Source of the DNA: Pseudomonas gingeri
Lineage (GTDB): Bacteria > Pseudomonadota > Gammaproteobacteria > Pseudomonadales > Pseudomonadaceae
Direction of reading: 5' to 3'
Assembly: GCF_013386165.1 (NCBI RefSeq)
Contig: NZ_JACAOS010000016.1
Location: 779,729 to 843,728 of the forward strand
DNA length: 64,000 bases
Below are positions 1-9,848 of the stretch, in pieces. The notes under the pieces were generated by a model, which was not told the DNA's origin, did no database searches, and saw nothing but the letters and a program-made list of their open reading frames with translations. The first letter of the stretch is position 1, and each line of letters begins with the position of its first letter. Made by a program: the position numbers and the translations under genes.

Positions 1-20
1 CAAGCTCGCTCCTACAAGGG
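1..20. repeat. Half REP element at window edge
   Basis: The first 20 bases match one arm of the GAGCTTGCTC-type REP repeat seen complete at 4609-4709. The rest lies outside the window, in the intergenic space before gtsB. Confidence 0.5.
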
Positions 21-59
21 ATCTGCATGTAGTCCCTTTCCCCTGTAGTGGATTTCCCC

Positions 60-968
60 ATGAGTTCTGTTGCTGTGTTCAGCAAAGCCTCGCCGTTCGA
101 TGCATTGCAGCGCTGGCTACCCAAACTGGTGCTGGCGCCCAGCATGTTCATCGTCCTGGTGGGCTTCTATGGCTATATCCTGTGGACGTTCGTACTTTCG
201 TTCACCAACTCGACTTTCCTGCCGACCTACAAATGGGTAGGTCTGGCGCAATACGCCCGGTTGTTCGACAACGACCGCTGGTGGGTGGCGAGCAAGAACC
301 TGGCGGTCTTCGGTGGCTTGTTCATCGGCGTCACCCTGGTGATTGGCGTGCTGCTGGCCGTGTTCCTCGACCAGCGCATCCGTCGCGAAGGTTTCATCCG
401 CACCATTTACCTGTACCCGATGGCGCTCTCGATGATCGTCACCGGTACCGCCTGGAAATGGCTGCTCAACCCGGGCATGGGCCTCGACAAACTGCTGCGT
501 GACTGGGGTTGGGAAGGCTTCCGCCTGGACTGGCTGATCAACCCGGATCGTGTGGTCTATTGCCTGGTGATCGCCGCCGTATGGCAAGCCTCGGGCTTTA
601 TCATGGCAATGTTCCTGGCCGGCCTGCGCGGTGTCGATCAATCGATCATCCGTGCCGCCCAGATCGATGGCGCGAGCCTGCCCCGGATCTACTGGAAAGT
701 GGTGCTGCCAAGCCTGCGTCCGGTGTTCTTCAGTGCCGTGATGATTCTGGCGCACATCGCCATCAAGAGTTTCGACCTGGTGGCGGCGATGACCGCCGGC
801 GGCCCGGGCTATTCGTCCGACCTGCCAGCCATGTTCATGTATTCCTTCACCTTCAGTCGCGGCCAGATGGGCATGGGCTCGGCCAGTGCGATTCTGATGC
901 TCGGTGCGATTCTCGCGATCATCGTGCCTTACCTGTACTCCGAGCTGAGGACCAAGCGTAATGACTAG
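60..968 (+). CDS. gtsB: Glucose ABC transporter inner-membrane permease GtsB
   Basis: MalF-type permease of the glucose (glucose/mannose) importer, 302 aa. It forms half of the inner-membrane channel with GtsC and receives sugar from the periplasmic binding protein GtsA, whose gene should lie just before the window. About six hydrophobic helices are visible. The ATPase-contact EAA loop is the stretch DGASLPRIYW followed by LPSLRP, near residues 205-225. I chose the ATG at 60; an in-frame GTG at 48 would add four residues, and neither has a strong ribosome site. It overlaps gtsC by 8 bases, so the two are co-translated. The family call is sure; the substrate is inferred from the neighbours oprB, hexR and zwf. 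Confidence 0.93.
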   Translation: MSSVAVFSKASPFDALQRWLPKLVLAPSMFIVLVGFYGYILWTFVLSFTNSTFLPTYKWVGLAQYARLFDNDRWWVASKNLAVFGGLFIGVTLVIGVLLAVFLDQRIRREGFIRTIYLYPMALSMIVTGTAWKWLLNPGMGLDKLLRDWGWEGFRLDWLINPDRVVYCLVIAAVWQASGFIMAMFLAGLRGVDQSIIRAAQIDGASLPRIYWKVVLPSLRPVFFSAVMILAHIAIKSFDLVAAMTAGGPGYSSDLPAMFMYSFTFSRGQMGMGSASAILMLGAILAIIVPYLYSELRTKRND

Positions 969-1806
969 TCTCGCCCACAAACCGGCTATCAGCCTGAGCC
1001 GCGTCGCGATCTACGCGGTGCTGATCATCGCCGTGCTGCTCTATCTGGTTCCGCTGGTGGTCATGCTGTTGACCAGCTTCAAGTCGCCGGAAGATATCAG
1101 CACCGGCAACCTGCTGAGCTGGCCGACGGTGATCACCGACATTGGCTGGGTCAAGGCCTGGGCCACGGTCAACGGTTACTTCTGGAACTCGATCAAGATC
1201 ACCATTCCGGCGGTACTGATCTCCACCGCCATCGGTGCGTTGAACGGCTACGTGCTGTCGATGTGGCGCTTCCGTGGTTCGCAGTTGTTCTTCGGCCTGT
1301 TGCTGTTCGGCTGCTTCCTGCCGTTCCAGACCGTGCTGCTGCCGGCCTCGTTCACCCTCGGCAAGATGGGCCTGGCGAGCACCACCACGGGCCTGGTATT
1401 CGTGCACATCGTTTACGGCCTGGCGTTCACCACGCTGTTCTTCCGTAACTACTACGTGAGCATTCCCGATGCGCTGGTCAAGGCGGCACGCCTGGACGGT
1501 GCGGGCTTCTTCACCATCTTCCGGCTGATCATCCTGCCGATGTCGACCCCGATCATCATGGTCTGCCTGATCTGGCAGTTCACCCAGATCTGGAACGACT
1601 TCCTCTTCGGCGTGGTGTTCTCCAGCGGTGATTCGCAGCCCATCACGGTGGCGCTGAACAACCTGGTCAACACCAGTACCGGGGTCAAGGAATACAACGT
1701 TGATATGGCAGCGGCGATGATCGCCGGTCTGCCGACCCTGCTGGTCTATGTGGTCGCAGGCAAGTATTTCGTGCGCGGGCTGACGGCCGGCGCAGTCAAG
1801 GGGTAA
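961..1806 (+). CDS. gtsC: Glucose ABC transporter inner-membrane permease GtsC
   Basis: MalG-type permease, 281 aa, partner of GtsB. It has a hydrophobic N-terminal helix around residues 15-40 and further membrane segments. The EAA motif (KAARLDGAGFFTIF then LPMSTP) lies near residues 176-200 and docks onto the ATPase GtsD. The start overlaps the end of gtsB and the stop is 2 bases before the gtsD start, so gtsBCD form one tight operon. The C-terminus reaches the usual family end, so the gene is complete. Confidence 0.94.
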   Translation: MTSLAHKPAISLSRVAIYAVLIIAVLLYLVPLVVMLLTSFKSPEDISTGNLLSWPTVITDIGWVKAWATVNGYFWNSIKITIPAVLISTAIGALNGYVLSMWRFRGSQLFFGLLLFGCFLPFQTVLLPASFTLGKMGLASTTTGLVFVHIVYGLAFTTLFFRNYYVSIPDALVKAARLDGAGFFTIFRLIILPMSTPIIMVCLIWQFTQIWNDFLFGVVFSSGDSQPITVALNNLVNTSTGVKEYNVDMAAAMIAGLPTLLVYVVAGKYFVRGLTAGAVKG

Positions 1807-1808
1807 TC

Positions 1809-2966
1809 ATGGCAACGCTCGAACTTCGCAATGTAAACAAGACTTACGGCGCCGGTCTGCCGGACACCCTGAAGAACATCGAACTGTCGATCGCCGACGG
1901 TGAGTTCCTGATCCTGGTCGGGCCTTCGGGCTGCGGCAAGTCGACGCTGATGAACTGCATCGCGGGCCTGGAGAACATCACCGGCGGCGCGATCATGATC
2001 GGTGACCAGGACGTCAGCGGCATGAGCCCGAAGGATCGTGACATCGCCATGGTGTTCCAGTCCTATGCGCTGTACCCGACCATGAGCGTGCGCGAGAACA
2101 TCGAGTTCGGTCTGAAAATTCGCAAGATGGCCCAGCCGGCCATCGACGAAGAAGTCGCGCGGGTCGCCAAGCTGCTGCAGATCGAGCACTTGCTCAATCG
2201 CAAGCCTGGTCAACTCTCCGGTGGTCAGCAACAGCGTGTGGCCATGGGCCGTGCCCTGGCCCGGCGGCCGAAGATCTACCTGTTCGACGAACCGCTGTCC
2301 AACCTCGACGCCAAGCTGCGGGTCGAGATGCGCACTGAAATGAAACTGATGCACCAGCGCCTGAAAACCACCACGGTCTACGTGACCCACGACCAGATCG
2401 AAGCGATGACCCTGGGCGACAAAGTGGCGGTGATGAAGGACGGCATCATCCAGCAATTTGGTACGCCGAAGCAGATCTATAACGACCCGGCGAACCTGTT
2501 CGTTGCCAGTTTCATCGGTTCGCCGCCGATGAACTTCATCCCCCTGCGCCTGCAGCGCAAGGATGGCCGGCTGATGGCCCTGCTCGACAGCGGCCAGGCC
2601 CGTTGCGAGTTGCCGCTGGGCGTGACCGACGCCGGTCTTGAAGACCGCGAGATCATCCTCGGCATGCGCCCGGAACAGATCAGCCTGATGCAGGGCGAGC
2701 CCAATGGCTTGCCGAACATCCGTGCCGAAGTACAGGTGACCGAGCCGACCGGTCCGGACACCCTGGTATTCGTCAACCTCAACGGGACCAAGGTCTGCTG
2801 CCGACTGGCGCCGGACGTGGCACCGCAGGTGGGCGAGACCCTGACCCTGCAATTCGATCCGGCCAAGGTGTTGCTGTTTGACGCCCAGACCGGTGAACGC
2901 CTGGGTGTGGTTAAACCACAAGCCCAGGTGCATGCCGACAATGTGGCGCAGTTCAAGGGCCGCTGA
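1809..2966 (+). CDS. gtsD: Glucose ABC transporter ATPase GtsD (MalK/UgpC type)
   Basis: Cytoplasmic ATPase that powers GtsBC, 385 aa. Visible motifs are the Walker A GPSGCGKST at residues 38-46, the Q-loop FQSYALYP near 83-90, the signature LSGGQQQR at 136-143, and Walker B IYLFDEP at 156-162 with a D-loop SNLD just after. The region after about residue 240 is the TOBE/OB regulatory domain typical of sugar importers. Its length is normal for MalK/UgpC proteins. The ribosome site is AAGGGG in the end of gtsC. A REP element follows the stop before oprB. Confidence 0.95.
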   Translation: MATLELRNVNKTYGAGLPDTLKNIELSIADGEFLILVGPSGCGKSTLMNCIAGLENITGGAIMIGDQDVSGMSPKDRDIAMVFQSYALYPTMSVRENIEFGLKIRKMAQPAIDEEVARVAKLLQIEHLLNRKPGQLSGGQQQRVAMGRALARRPKIYLFDEPLSNLDAKLRVEMRTEMKLMHQRLKTTTVYVTHDQIEAMTLGDKVAVMKDGIIQQFGTPKQIYNDPANLFVASFIGSPPMNFIPLRLQRKDGRLMALLDSGQARCELPLGVTDAGLEDREIILGMRPEQISLMQGEPNGLPNIRAEVQVTEPTGPDTLVFVNLNGTKVCCRLAPDVAPQVGETLTLQFDPAKVLLFDAQTGERLGVVKPQAQVHADNVAQFKGR

Positions 2967-2968
2967 TT

Positions 2969-3010
2969 GTGGCGAGGGAGCTTGCTCCCGTTGGGCCGCG
3001 AAGCGGCCCT
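2969..3010. repeat. REP element between gtsD and oprB
   Basis: Imperfect palindrome GGCGAGGGAGCTTGCTCCCG followed by a second small hairpin with arms GGGCCGC and GCGGCCC. This is the REP subfamily common in P. fluorescens. It lies inside the probable gts-oprB transcript, where it may stabilise or attenuate the mRNA. Confidence 0.75.
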
Positions 3011-3102
3011 AAAGCCTGAGGGGCGGGAGTATCAGGTAAACCGTCTGCCAAGAAGGTTCAACGCGTTACAGACGATGTAAACCACGTTCAATAAAAACCG
3101 TT

Positions 3103-3113
3103 AATAACAATAA
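3103..3113 (+). promoter_or_regulatory. Candidate Crc/Hfq A-rich motif before oprB
   Basis: Two overlapping copies of AANAANAA (AATAACAA and AACAATAA) sit just before the oprB ribosome site GAGGA. This is the known Pseudomonas catabolite-repression target pattern. The role here is inferred. Confidence 0.5.
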
Positions 3114-3128
3114 GACGAGGATGTAGGG

Positions 3129-4475
3129 ATGAAAAAGAACACCAATACCCGGCTGATCTGCCAGCTGTCAGCGGTAGCAGCACTGGTCATGGCCGGTAAC
3201 GCAATGGCCGACGACGCATTCAGCGCCAACTCCAAATGGATGACCGGTGACTGGGGTGGAGAGCGGACCAAACTGATCGACGAGGGTATCGACATCAAGG
3301 CCGACTACGTCGGTGAAGTCGGTGGCAACCTGAGTGGTGGCTACAACGATCAAAAGACCGCGCGCTACAGTGACCAATTCGGTCTGGGCGTGGCACTGGA
3401 TCTGCAAAAGCTGTTCGGCTGGGATAACACCCAGGCCAAGATCCAGCTCACCAACCGTAACGGTGAGAACATCTCCAATGACCGTGTCGGCGACCCGCGT
3501 GTCGGCACCATCAGCTCGTCCCAGGAAGTCTTTGGCCGTGGTCACATGGTCCGTCTGACCCAACTGTGGATTCAGCACCAGTTCCTCGACGGTAAGTTCG
3601 ACGTCAAGGCCGGTTACTTCGGCGAAGGCGAAGACTTCAACACCTTCCCGTGCGAATTCCAGAACCTGACGTTCTGCGGCTCCCAGGCGGGTAACTGGGC
3701 GACCGGTATCTGGTACAACTGGCCTGTCAGCCAGGCGGCGATCCGCTTCAAGTACAACATCACGCCTGAGTTCTATGCCCAGATCGGTTTCTACAACCAG
3801 AACCCGACGCAGCTGGATTCCGGCAACGGCTTCAAGCTTGACGGCACTGGCACCAAGGGTACTGTGATCCCGGTGGAAGGCGTCTGGTCGCCGAAGTTCA
3901 ACGGCCTGCCGGGCGAATACCGCCTGGGTTACTACTACAGCAGCGCCCCGGCCAACGACGTTCTCAAGGACGACAATGGTGGCGATGCGGCAGTGAGCGG
4001 TTTGCCGTACAAGACCCACAAGGGCAAGAGCGGCTACTGGTTCGTGGCCCAACAACAGCTCACCGACTACAAGGGTGATGCTTCCCGTGGTCTGAACATC
4101 GCGGCCAACGCCACGTTCCACGACAAGGACACCAACTTCATCGACAACTACCAGTCGATCATGCTGGTCTTCAAAGGTCCGTTCGATGCACGTCCGAAGG
4201 ATGATGTAGGCCTGGGTATCGGTCGTATTCACGTGAACAGCGATGTGCAGAAAAATGCCGAGCTGATCAACGAAGAAAACGGCATCAGCGACTACAACAA
4301 CCCGAGCTTCCTGCCGATCCAGAAGACCGAGTACAACGTCGAGCTCAACTACGGCTTCCACGTCACCAACTGGCTGACCGTACGTCCCAACCTGCAGTAC
4401 ATCAAGCACCCAGGTGGTGTTGATCAAGTGGACGACGCCCTGGTTGCCGGTCTGAAAATTCAGTCGGTCTTCTAA
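3129..4475 (+). CDS. oprB: Carbohydrate-selective porin OprB
   Basis: Outer-membrane glucose-inducible porin, 448 aa, that lets glucose and related sugars into the periplasm for the Gts importer. There is a clear signal peptide: charged MKKN, hydrophobic core, cleavage after NAMA near residue 27. The mature protein has alternating beta-strand pattern rich in Tyr, Trp and Gly, and ends in the C-terminal Phe of outer-membrane barrels (QSVF). The ribosome site GAGGA lies 9-10 bases before the ATG. It follows gtsD across 162 bases with a REP repeat and is closed by a strong terminator. Expression is probably under carbon catabolite control through the A-rich leader. Confidence 0.95.
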   Translation: MKKNTNTRLICQLSAVAALVMAGNAMADDAFSANSKWMTGDWGGERTKLIDEGIDIKADYVGEVGGNLSGGYNDQKTARYSDQFGLGVALDLQKLFGWDNTQAKIQLTNRNGENISNDRVGDPRVGTISSSQEVFGRGHMVRLTQLWIQHQFLDGKFDVKAGYFGEGEDFNTFPCEFQNLTFCGSQAGNWATGIWYNWPVSQAAIRFKYNITPEFYAQIGFYNQNPTQLDSGNGFKLDGTGTKGTVIPVEGVWSPKFNGLPGEYRLGYYYSSAPANDVLKDDNGGDAAVSGLPYKTHKGKSGYWFVAQQQLTDYKGDASRGLNIAANATFHDKDTNFIDNYQSIMLVFKGPFDARPKDDVGLGIGRIHVNSDVQKNAELINEENGISDYNNPSFLPIQKTEYNVELNYGFHVTNWLTVRPNLQYIKHPGGVDQVDDALVAGLKIQSVF

Positions 4476-4514
4476 GGTTTCGACTGGTAAGCTCTCTCTC
4501 TATGTGCGCATCTT

Positions 4515-4547
4515 GCGGATGGTCCACCAGACCGTCCGCTTTTTTTT
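4515..4547 (+). terminator. Rho-independent terminator of the gts-oprB unit
   Basis: Ten-base stem GCGGATGGTC / GACCGTCCGC with one G-T wobble, loop CACCA, then eight T residues. Confidence 0.9.
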
Positions 4548-4608
4548 GCGCAGAAGGCGGGTTGATTCCTTGAGGTGCAAACGCACCTCGAATGCACCGC
4601 CACTCTCC

Positions 4609-4709
4609 CTGTAGGAGCGAGCTTGCTCGCGATGGTAGCCCAGGCACCGCGGACGACCAGGACGTCCGCGTTATCGTTGACGACCATCGCGAGCAAGCTC
4701 GCTCCTACA
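4609..4709. repeat. REPIN (inverted pair of REP elements)
   Basis: Two REP arms of the GTAGGAGCGAGCTTGCTCGCGA subtype face each other at 4609-4636 and 4683-4709. The spacer carries its own hairpin GCGGACG / CGTCCGC. The pair lies between the oprB terminator and the mutarotase gene. Confidence 0.8.
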
Positions 4710-4765
4710 AAGGAGGGACGCGTGGTGTTTTCGACGATAGAGACGATTTTCAGGATTTGCGGCAC

Positions 4766-5620
4766 ATGCATGAGCAACCGCTACAACGCTTTTTCAAATC
4801 CCGGCGCGAGCAGCCGACCTTCCAGTGGGAGCGCTTTCAATTGCGTGAGGTGCTGGTGATCGACCACCCGCTGTGCCAGGCGGTGTTCAGTCGCCAGGGT
4901 GCGCAGTTGCTGCACTTCCAGCCACGGGGACAGAAGCCCTGGTTGTGGTGCGCGGCCAAGTGGCCACAGGTCGGGGCGATTCGCGGTGGGGTGCCGGTGT
5001 GCTGGCCCTGGTACGGCCGTCACCCAAGCGAGAATGCCTGGCCATCCCATGGTTGGGCGCGGCTGATCGACTGGAAACTGCTGGAAAGCAGCAGCGACGA
5101 CGAGGGCGTCAGCCTGCACTGGCGTCTGCAACTCTGTGACTGGCAGGTTGACCTGCATGCGCGCCTCGGCGAGAGCATGGAGTTGCGCCTGAGCACCGAG
5201 CATCAGGACAGCGAACCGTGTCAGTTGAGCCACGCGTTGCACGCCTATTGGCGTATTGGCGACGTTGGTGAGATAGCGCTGTCTGGGCTCGACGGTGCGG
5301 AGGGTTATGACCAGTTGAGTCGCCAGGCGTGCCGGCAGGAAGGCGAGTTGCGGGTCGATGGCGGTTGCCAGCGGGTGTTCCAGCATGAGGGTGAGTTACA
5401 GATCAAGGATCATGCCTGGCAGCGGGAGTTGTGCATCGATACGGGCGACAGTGGCGACACCGTGGTCTGGCATCCGGGGCACCGGCCGTTGCTGGGGGTG
5501 AGCTGGAATGAAGTGATGGGCTTTGTCTGTGTCGAGGCCGCCAGTGGCGGCACCGACAGCCTGTGCCTGGCGCCCGGGGAGCGAGCGCATCTGAGCCTGC
5601 AGGCGCGGGCTTCGGCCTGA
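4766..5620 (+). CDS. D-hexose-6-phosphate mutarotase (aldose 1-epimerase family)
   Basis: YeaD-like protein, 284 aa, of the galactose-mutarotase fold. It is expected to interconvert the alpha and beta forms of glucose-6-phosphate, the substrate of Zwf, in the cytoplasm. Seen in the sequence: QGAQLLHFQP near residue 40, the stretch GGVPVCWPWYGRHP near residues 70-85 and GWARL soon after, and a late GVSWNEVMGFVCVE segment; these match the family's conserved blocks. The ORF is open from 4592, but that part reads through the REPIN, so I place the start at the ATG at 4766 (alternative at 4772 is out of frame). Its place between oprB and hexR fits a role in glucose-6-phosphate metabolism. Confidence 0.88.
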   Translation: MHEQPLQRFFKSRREQPTFQWERFQLREVLVIDHPLCQAVFSRQGAQLLHFQPRGQKPWLWCAAKWPQVGAIRGGVPVCWPWYGRHPSENAWPSHGWARLIDWKLLESSSDDEGVSLHWRLQLCDWQVDLHARLGESMELRLSTEHQDSEPCQLSHALHAYWRIGDVGEIALSGLDGAEGYDQLSRQACRQEGELRVDGGCQRVFQHEGELQIKDHAWQRELCIDTGDSGDTVVWHPGHRPLLGVSWNEVMGFVCVEAASGGTDSLCLAPGERAHLSLQARASA

Positions 5621-5648
5621 CCTGGATTATCGGGTGTGGCGGATGACG

Positions 5649-5725
5649 CCATCGCCAGCAAGCCGGCTCCCACAAAATTGTGCCAGACACTGATCCTGTG
5701 GGAGCTGGCTTGCCGGCGATAAGGC
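5649..5725. repeat. REPIN of the AGCCGGCT subtype
   Basis: Facing arms ATCGCCAGCAAGCCGGCTCC and GGAGCTGGCTTGCCGGCGAT enclose a short spacer. It lies between the convergent ends of the mutarotase gene and hexR. The same spacer type (CAGACNCTGATCCTGTG) recurs in the REPIN at 12039-12119. Confidence 0.8.
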
Positions 5726-5755
5726 CCGATCATTCAACGCAAATTCACACAGGCT

Positions 5756-6625
5756 TCAGTTGAACTCATCACCCACCGGATACCGGCTGGCGTTGAGGCT
5801 TTCCTTGATCTTGCGCAGGTGCGGTTGGAAATCCACGCCACGGCGCAGGGTCATGCCGGTGGCCAGCACGTCCAGCACCGTCAACTGGATGATCCGCGAG
5901 GTCATCGGCATGTAGATGTCGGTGTCTTCCGGCAGCGGAATATTCAGGCTCAGGGTACTGGCCTTGGCCAGGGGCGAACCCGCCGCCGTCAATCCCAGCA
6001 CCGAGGCACCGTTCTCCCGGGCGATACGCGCCACTTCCACCAGTTCCCGGGTACGCCCGGTATAGGAAATGATCACGAACAGCTCACCGGTGTGGGCCAC
6101 CGAGGCAATCATCCGCTGCATCAGCACGTCGGCATGGGCGGTGACCGCCAGGTTGAAACGAAAGAACTTGTGCTGGGCATCCAGGGCCACCGGCGCCGAA
6201 GCGCCCAGGCCGAAGAAGTGGATCTGCCGGGCCTGGATCAACAGGTCGACGGCGCGGCTGATCAGGTTCGGGTCCAGGGCCTGGCAGGCGCTGTCCAGGG
6301 AGGCGATGGCGCTGCCGAAGATCTTTTGCGTGTAGGCCTCGGGATTGTCGTCGGCCTCCACCGCACGGCTCACATAGGCCGCGCCGCTGGCCAGGCTCTG
6401 GGCCAGTTGCAGCTTGAGTTCAGGGTAGCCGCTGACACCGAACGAGCGGCAGAAACGGTTGACCGTCGGTTCGCTGACCGAGGCCGCCTGGGCGAGGGCG
6501 GCGATGCTGAAGCGAGTCGCCTGCTGCGGGTTGAGCAGGATGACTTCGGCGACTTTGCGCTCGGCCTTGTTCAGGTCTTCGAGGCGGCTCTGGATCTGCT
6601 CCAGAAGATTTCGCACGCGGTCCAT
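5756..6625 (-). CDS. hexR: HexR, RpiR-family repressor of glucose catabolism
   Basis: Cytoplasmic repressor, 289 aa, of zwf-pgl-eda and related Entner-Doudoroff genes in Pseudomonas; the family releases DNA when it binds KDPG. The N-terminal HTH_6 domain (about residues 1-77) includes SVSEPTVNRFCRSFG, and a SIS sugar-phosphate domain spans about 120-260 with GLGASAPVALDAQ and VIISYTGRTRELVE. The start at 6625 gives MDRVRNLL, the usual HexR N-terminus; the longer reading from 6676 lacks support. It is divergent from zwf, with the shared upstream region holding a matching operator. Confidence 0.95.
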   Translation of the reverse strand: MDRVRNLLEQIQSRLEDLNKAERKVAEVILLNPQQATRFSIAALAQAASVSEPTVNRFCRSFGVSGYPELKLQLAQSLASGAAYVSRAVEADDNPEAYTQKIFGSAIASLDSACQALDPNLISRAVDLLIQARQIHFFGLGASAPVALDAQHKFFRFNLAVTAHADVLMQRMIASVAHTGELFVIISYTGRTRELVEVARIARENGASVLGLTAAGSPLAKASTLSLNIPLPEDTDIYMPMTSRIIQLTVLDVLATGMTLRRGVDFQPHLRKIKESLNASRYPVGDEFN

Positions 6626-6749
6626 TTGGTGATTCCTTGATTCGAGGCAACTTGGGTTCTGCAAGGCCCGGAACAATGCCCTTGGGCAGCTCCCGGCGGT
6701 GGCCTATCCTACTGATGGCGTGTGATGACCACCACTCGGAATCATCATA

Positions 6750-6779
6750 TTGATAAAATGTTGTGGTTATTACTACATT
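6750..6779 (+). promoter_or_regulatory. zwf promoter with overlapping HexR operator
   Basis: A sigma-70-like promoter reads TTGATA (6750-6755), an 18-base spacer, TACATT (6774-6779). Inside it is the imperfect palindrome TGTTGT-N7-ACTACA (6759-6777), close to the published Pseudomonas HexR site TTGT-N7/8-ACAA. Binding there would block RNA polymerase. Confidence 0.7.
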
Positions 6780-6829
6780 TTTCCTTGAGTGATGCCTCGA
6801 AAAAAGGTATTTATCGTTTAACTTGATAA

Positions 6830-6837
6830 AAGAACAA
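6830..6837 (+). promoter_or_regulatory. Candidate Crc/Hfq motif before zwf
   Basis: AAGAACAA fits AANAANAA and lies 5 bases before the zwf ATG, where a good Shine-Dalgarno is otherwise lacking. Confidence 0.4.
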
Positions 6838-6842
6838 ACATC

Positions 6843-8298
<1,456 letters not shown>

Positions 8299-8312
<14 letters not shown>

Positions 8313-9012
8313 ATTGAAACTGCCGCAAGGCGTGCAGGCCCACGAGTTCCGCAGCCCGGCGCTGCTGGCCGAGGGTCAGGCGCAGGCGGTGGCCGAGCAA
8401 CTGCGCGGGGCCATTGCCGCCCGTGGCGCGGCGACCCTGGTGGTGTCCGGCGGGCGCAGCCCGGTGGCCTTTTTCCAGAGCCTGGTGAAACAGGAGCTGG
8501 ATTGGTCCCGCGTGGTCATCAGCCTCGCCGACGAGCGTTGGGTACCGGTGGAGCACGCCGACAGCAATGCCGGTCTGCTCAAGCGCTACCTGCTCCAGGG
8601 CCCGGCGGCCAAGGCGCGCTTTATCGGCTTGTACAGAGCAGCGGCGAACCTGGAAGCGGCGGCGGAACAGGCCGATCAATTGCTCGCCGAACTGCCGGAT
8701 ATCGACGTGCTGGTCTTGGGCATGGGTGATGACGGTCACACCGCTTCGCTGTTCCCGGACAGCCCGAACCTCGCGGCGGCTCTGCAAGTGGATGGCAGCC
8801 GGCGGGTCTGGCCGATGCTGGCGCCGACCGTGCCGCACCAACGCCTGAGCATGAGCCGGGCCCTGCTGGCTTCGGCCACCTTTACCGTCCTGGCGATTTC
8901 CGGTCAGTCGAAGCTGACCACCCTGAATGCCGCATTGGCCGGTGATGACCTCGCCGCCATGCCGATTCGCGCTTTCTTGCAACCTACCCTGAATATTTAC
9001 TGGTGCCCATGA
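8299..9012 (+). CDS. pgl: 6-phosphogluconolactonase
   Basis: Hydrolyses 6-phosphogluconolactone to 6-phosphogluconate, 237 aa, DevB/SOL family. Conserved blocks are VVSGGRSPVAFF near residues 48-60, SLADERWVP near 80 and LGMGDDGHTASLFPDSPNL near 140. I start at the ATG at 8299 because GGGAGG lies 7 bases before it; an in-frame ATG at 8284 overlaps this ribosome site. The gene overlaps both zwf (upstream) and the leader of eda (downstream), so the three are translationally coupled. Confidence 0.95.
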
Positions 9013-9029
9013 GTCAAGGATCCGCTGCT

Positions 9030-9695
9030 ATGACAAAAAATGCCCCGACCGTCTCCATGGCAGACAAGGTCGTCCTGATCGATGAGCTCTGCGCCCGTGC
9101 ACGGATTCTTCCGGTGATCACCATTGCCCGCGAACAGGATGTCCTGCCGCTGGCCGACGCCCTGGCCGCTGGTGGCCTGACCGCGCTGGAAGTGACCCTG
9201 CGCTCGCAGTTCGGCCTCAAGGCCATCCAGATCCTGCGTGAGCAGCGTCCGGAACTGGTGACCGGTGCCGGCACCGTGCTCGATCGGCAGATGCTGGCGG
9301 CGGCGGAGGCTGCGGGTTCGCAATTCATCGTCACCCCGGGCATTACCCGTGACCTGCTGGAAGCCAGCGTCGACAGCCCGATCCCGTTGTTGCCCGGTAT
9401 CAGCAATGCCTCGGGGATCATGGAGGGGTATGGCCTGGGCTATCGCCGCTTCAAGCTGTTCCCGGCGGAAGTCAGCGGCGGCGTGGCGGCGATCAAGGCC
9501 TTGGGCGGCCCGTTCGGCGAAGTGAAATTCTGCCCGACCGGCGGCGTCAGCCCGGCCAATATCAAGAGCTACATGGCCTTGAAAAACGTGATGTGCGTGG
9601 GCGGTAGCTGGATGCTTGATCCGGAGTGGATCAAGAACGGCGACTGGGCACGTATCCAGGAGTGCACCGCCGAGGCGCTGGCCCTGCTGGACTGA
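9030..9695 (+). CDS. eda: KDPG aldolase (2-dehydro-3-deoxyphosphogluconate aldolase)
   Basis: Cleaves KDPG to pyruvate and glyceraldehyde-3-phosphate, the last step of the Entner-Doudoroff pathway. 221 aa from the ATG at 9030, which has AAGGA 9 bases upstream; GTG 9003 and ATG 9009 are alternative in-frame starts. The Schiff-base lysine is K142 in RRFKLFPAE and the general base is E54 in LEVTLR. GAGTV and PGI blocks of the class I aldolase fold are present. A strong terminator ends the operon. Confidence 0.96.
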   Translation: MTKNAPTVSMADKVVLIDELCARARILPVITIAREQDVLPLADALAAGGLTALEVTLRSQFGLKAIQILREQRPELVTGAGTVLDRQMLAAAEAAGSQFIVTPGITRDLLEASVDSPIPLLPGISNASGIMEGYGLGYRRFKLFPAEVSGGVAAIKALGGPFGEVKFCPTGGVSPANIKSYMALKNVMCVGGSWMLDPEWIKNGDWARIQECTAEALALLD

Positions 9696-9734
9696 TTCAT
9701 CGTTACTGAACTCGTTGTGTGTTCTACGGCTTTA

Positions 9735-9766
9735 CGGTGCGCTTGGTCGGCGCACCGTTTTTTTTT
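9735..9766 (+). terminator. Terminator of zwf-pgl-eda
   Basis: Perfect seven-base stem CGGTGCG / CGCACCG, nine-base loop, then nine T residues. Confidence 0.9.
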
Positions 9767-9815
9767 GCCTGGCGAAAAACCCTGCCATACCGTTATCGCA
9801 TGTACGACACGGACC

Positions 9816-9842
9816 TGCAGGAGCAAGCTTGCTCGCGATCCC
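9816..9842. repeat. Single REP element
   Basis: One arm of the GAGCAAGCTTGCTCGCGAT subtype lies between eda and the convergent aminotransferase gene. Confidence 0.65.
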
Positions 9843-9848
9843 GCGCTT

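Noticed and set aside
48..59. GTG at 48 as the gtsB start
   Set aside because: Adds only four residues and has no ribosome site; the ATG at 60 gives the usual GtsB N-terminus as I recall it.
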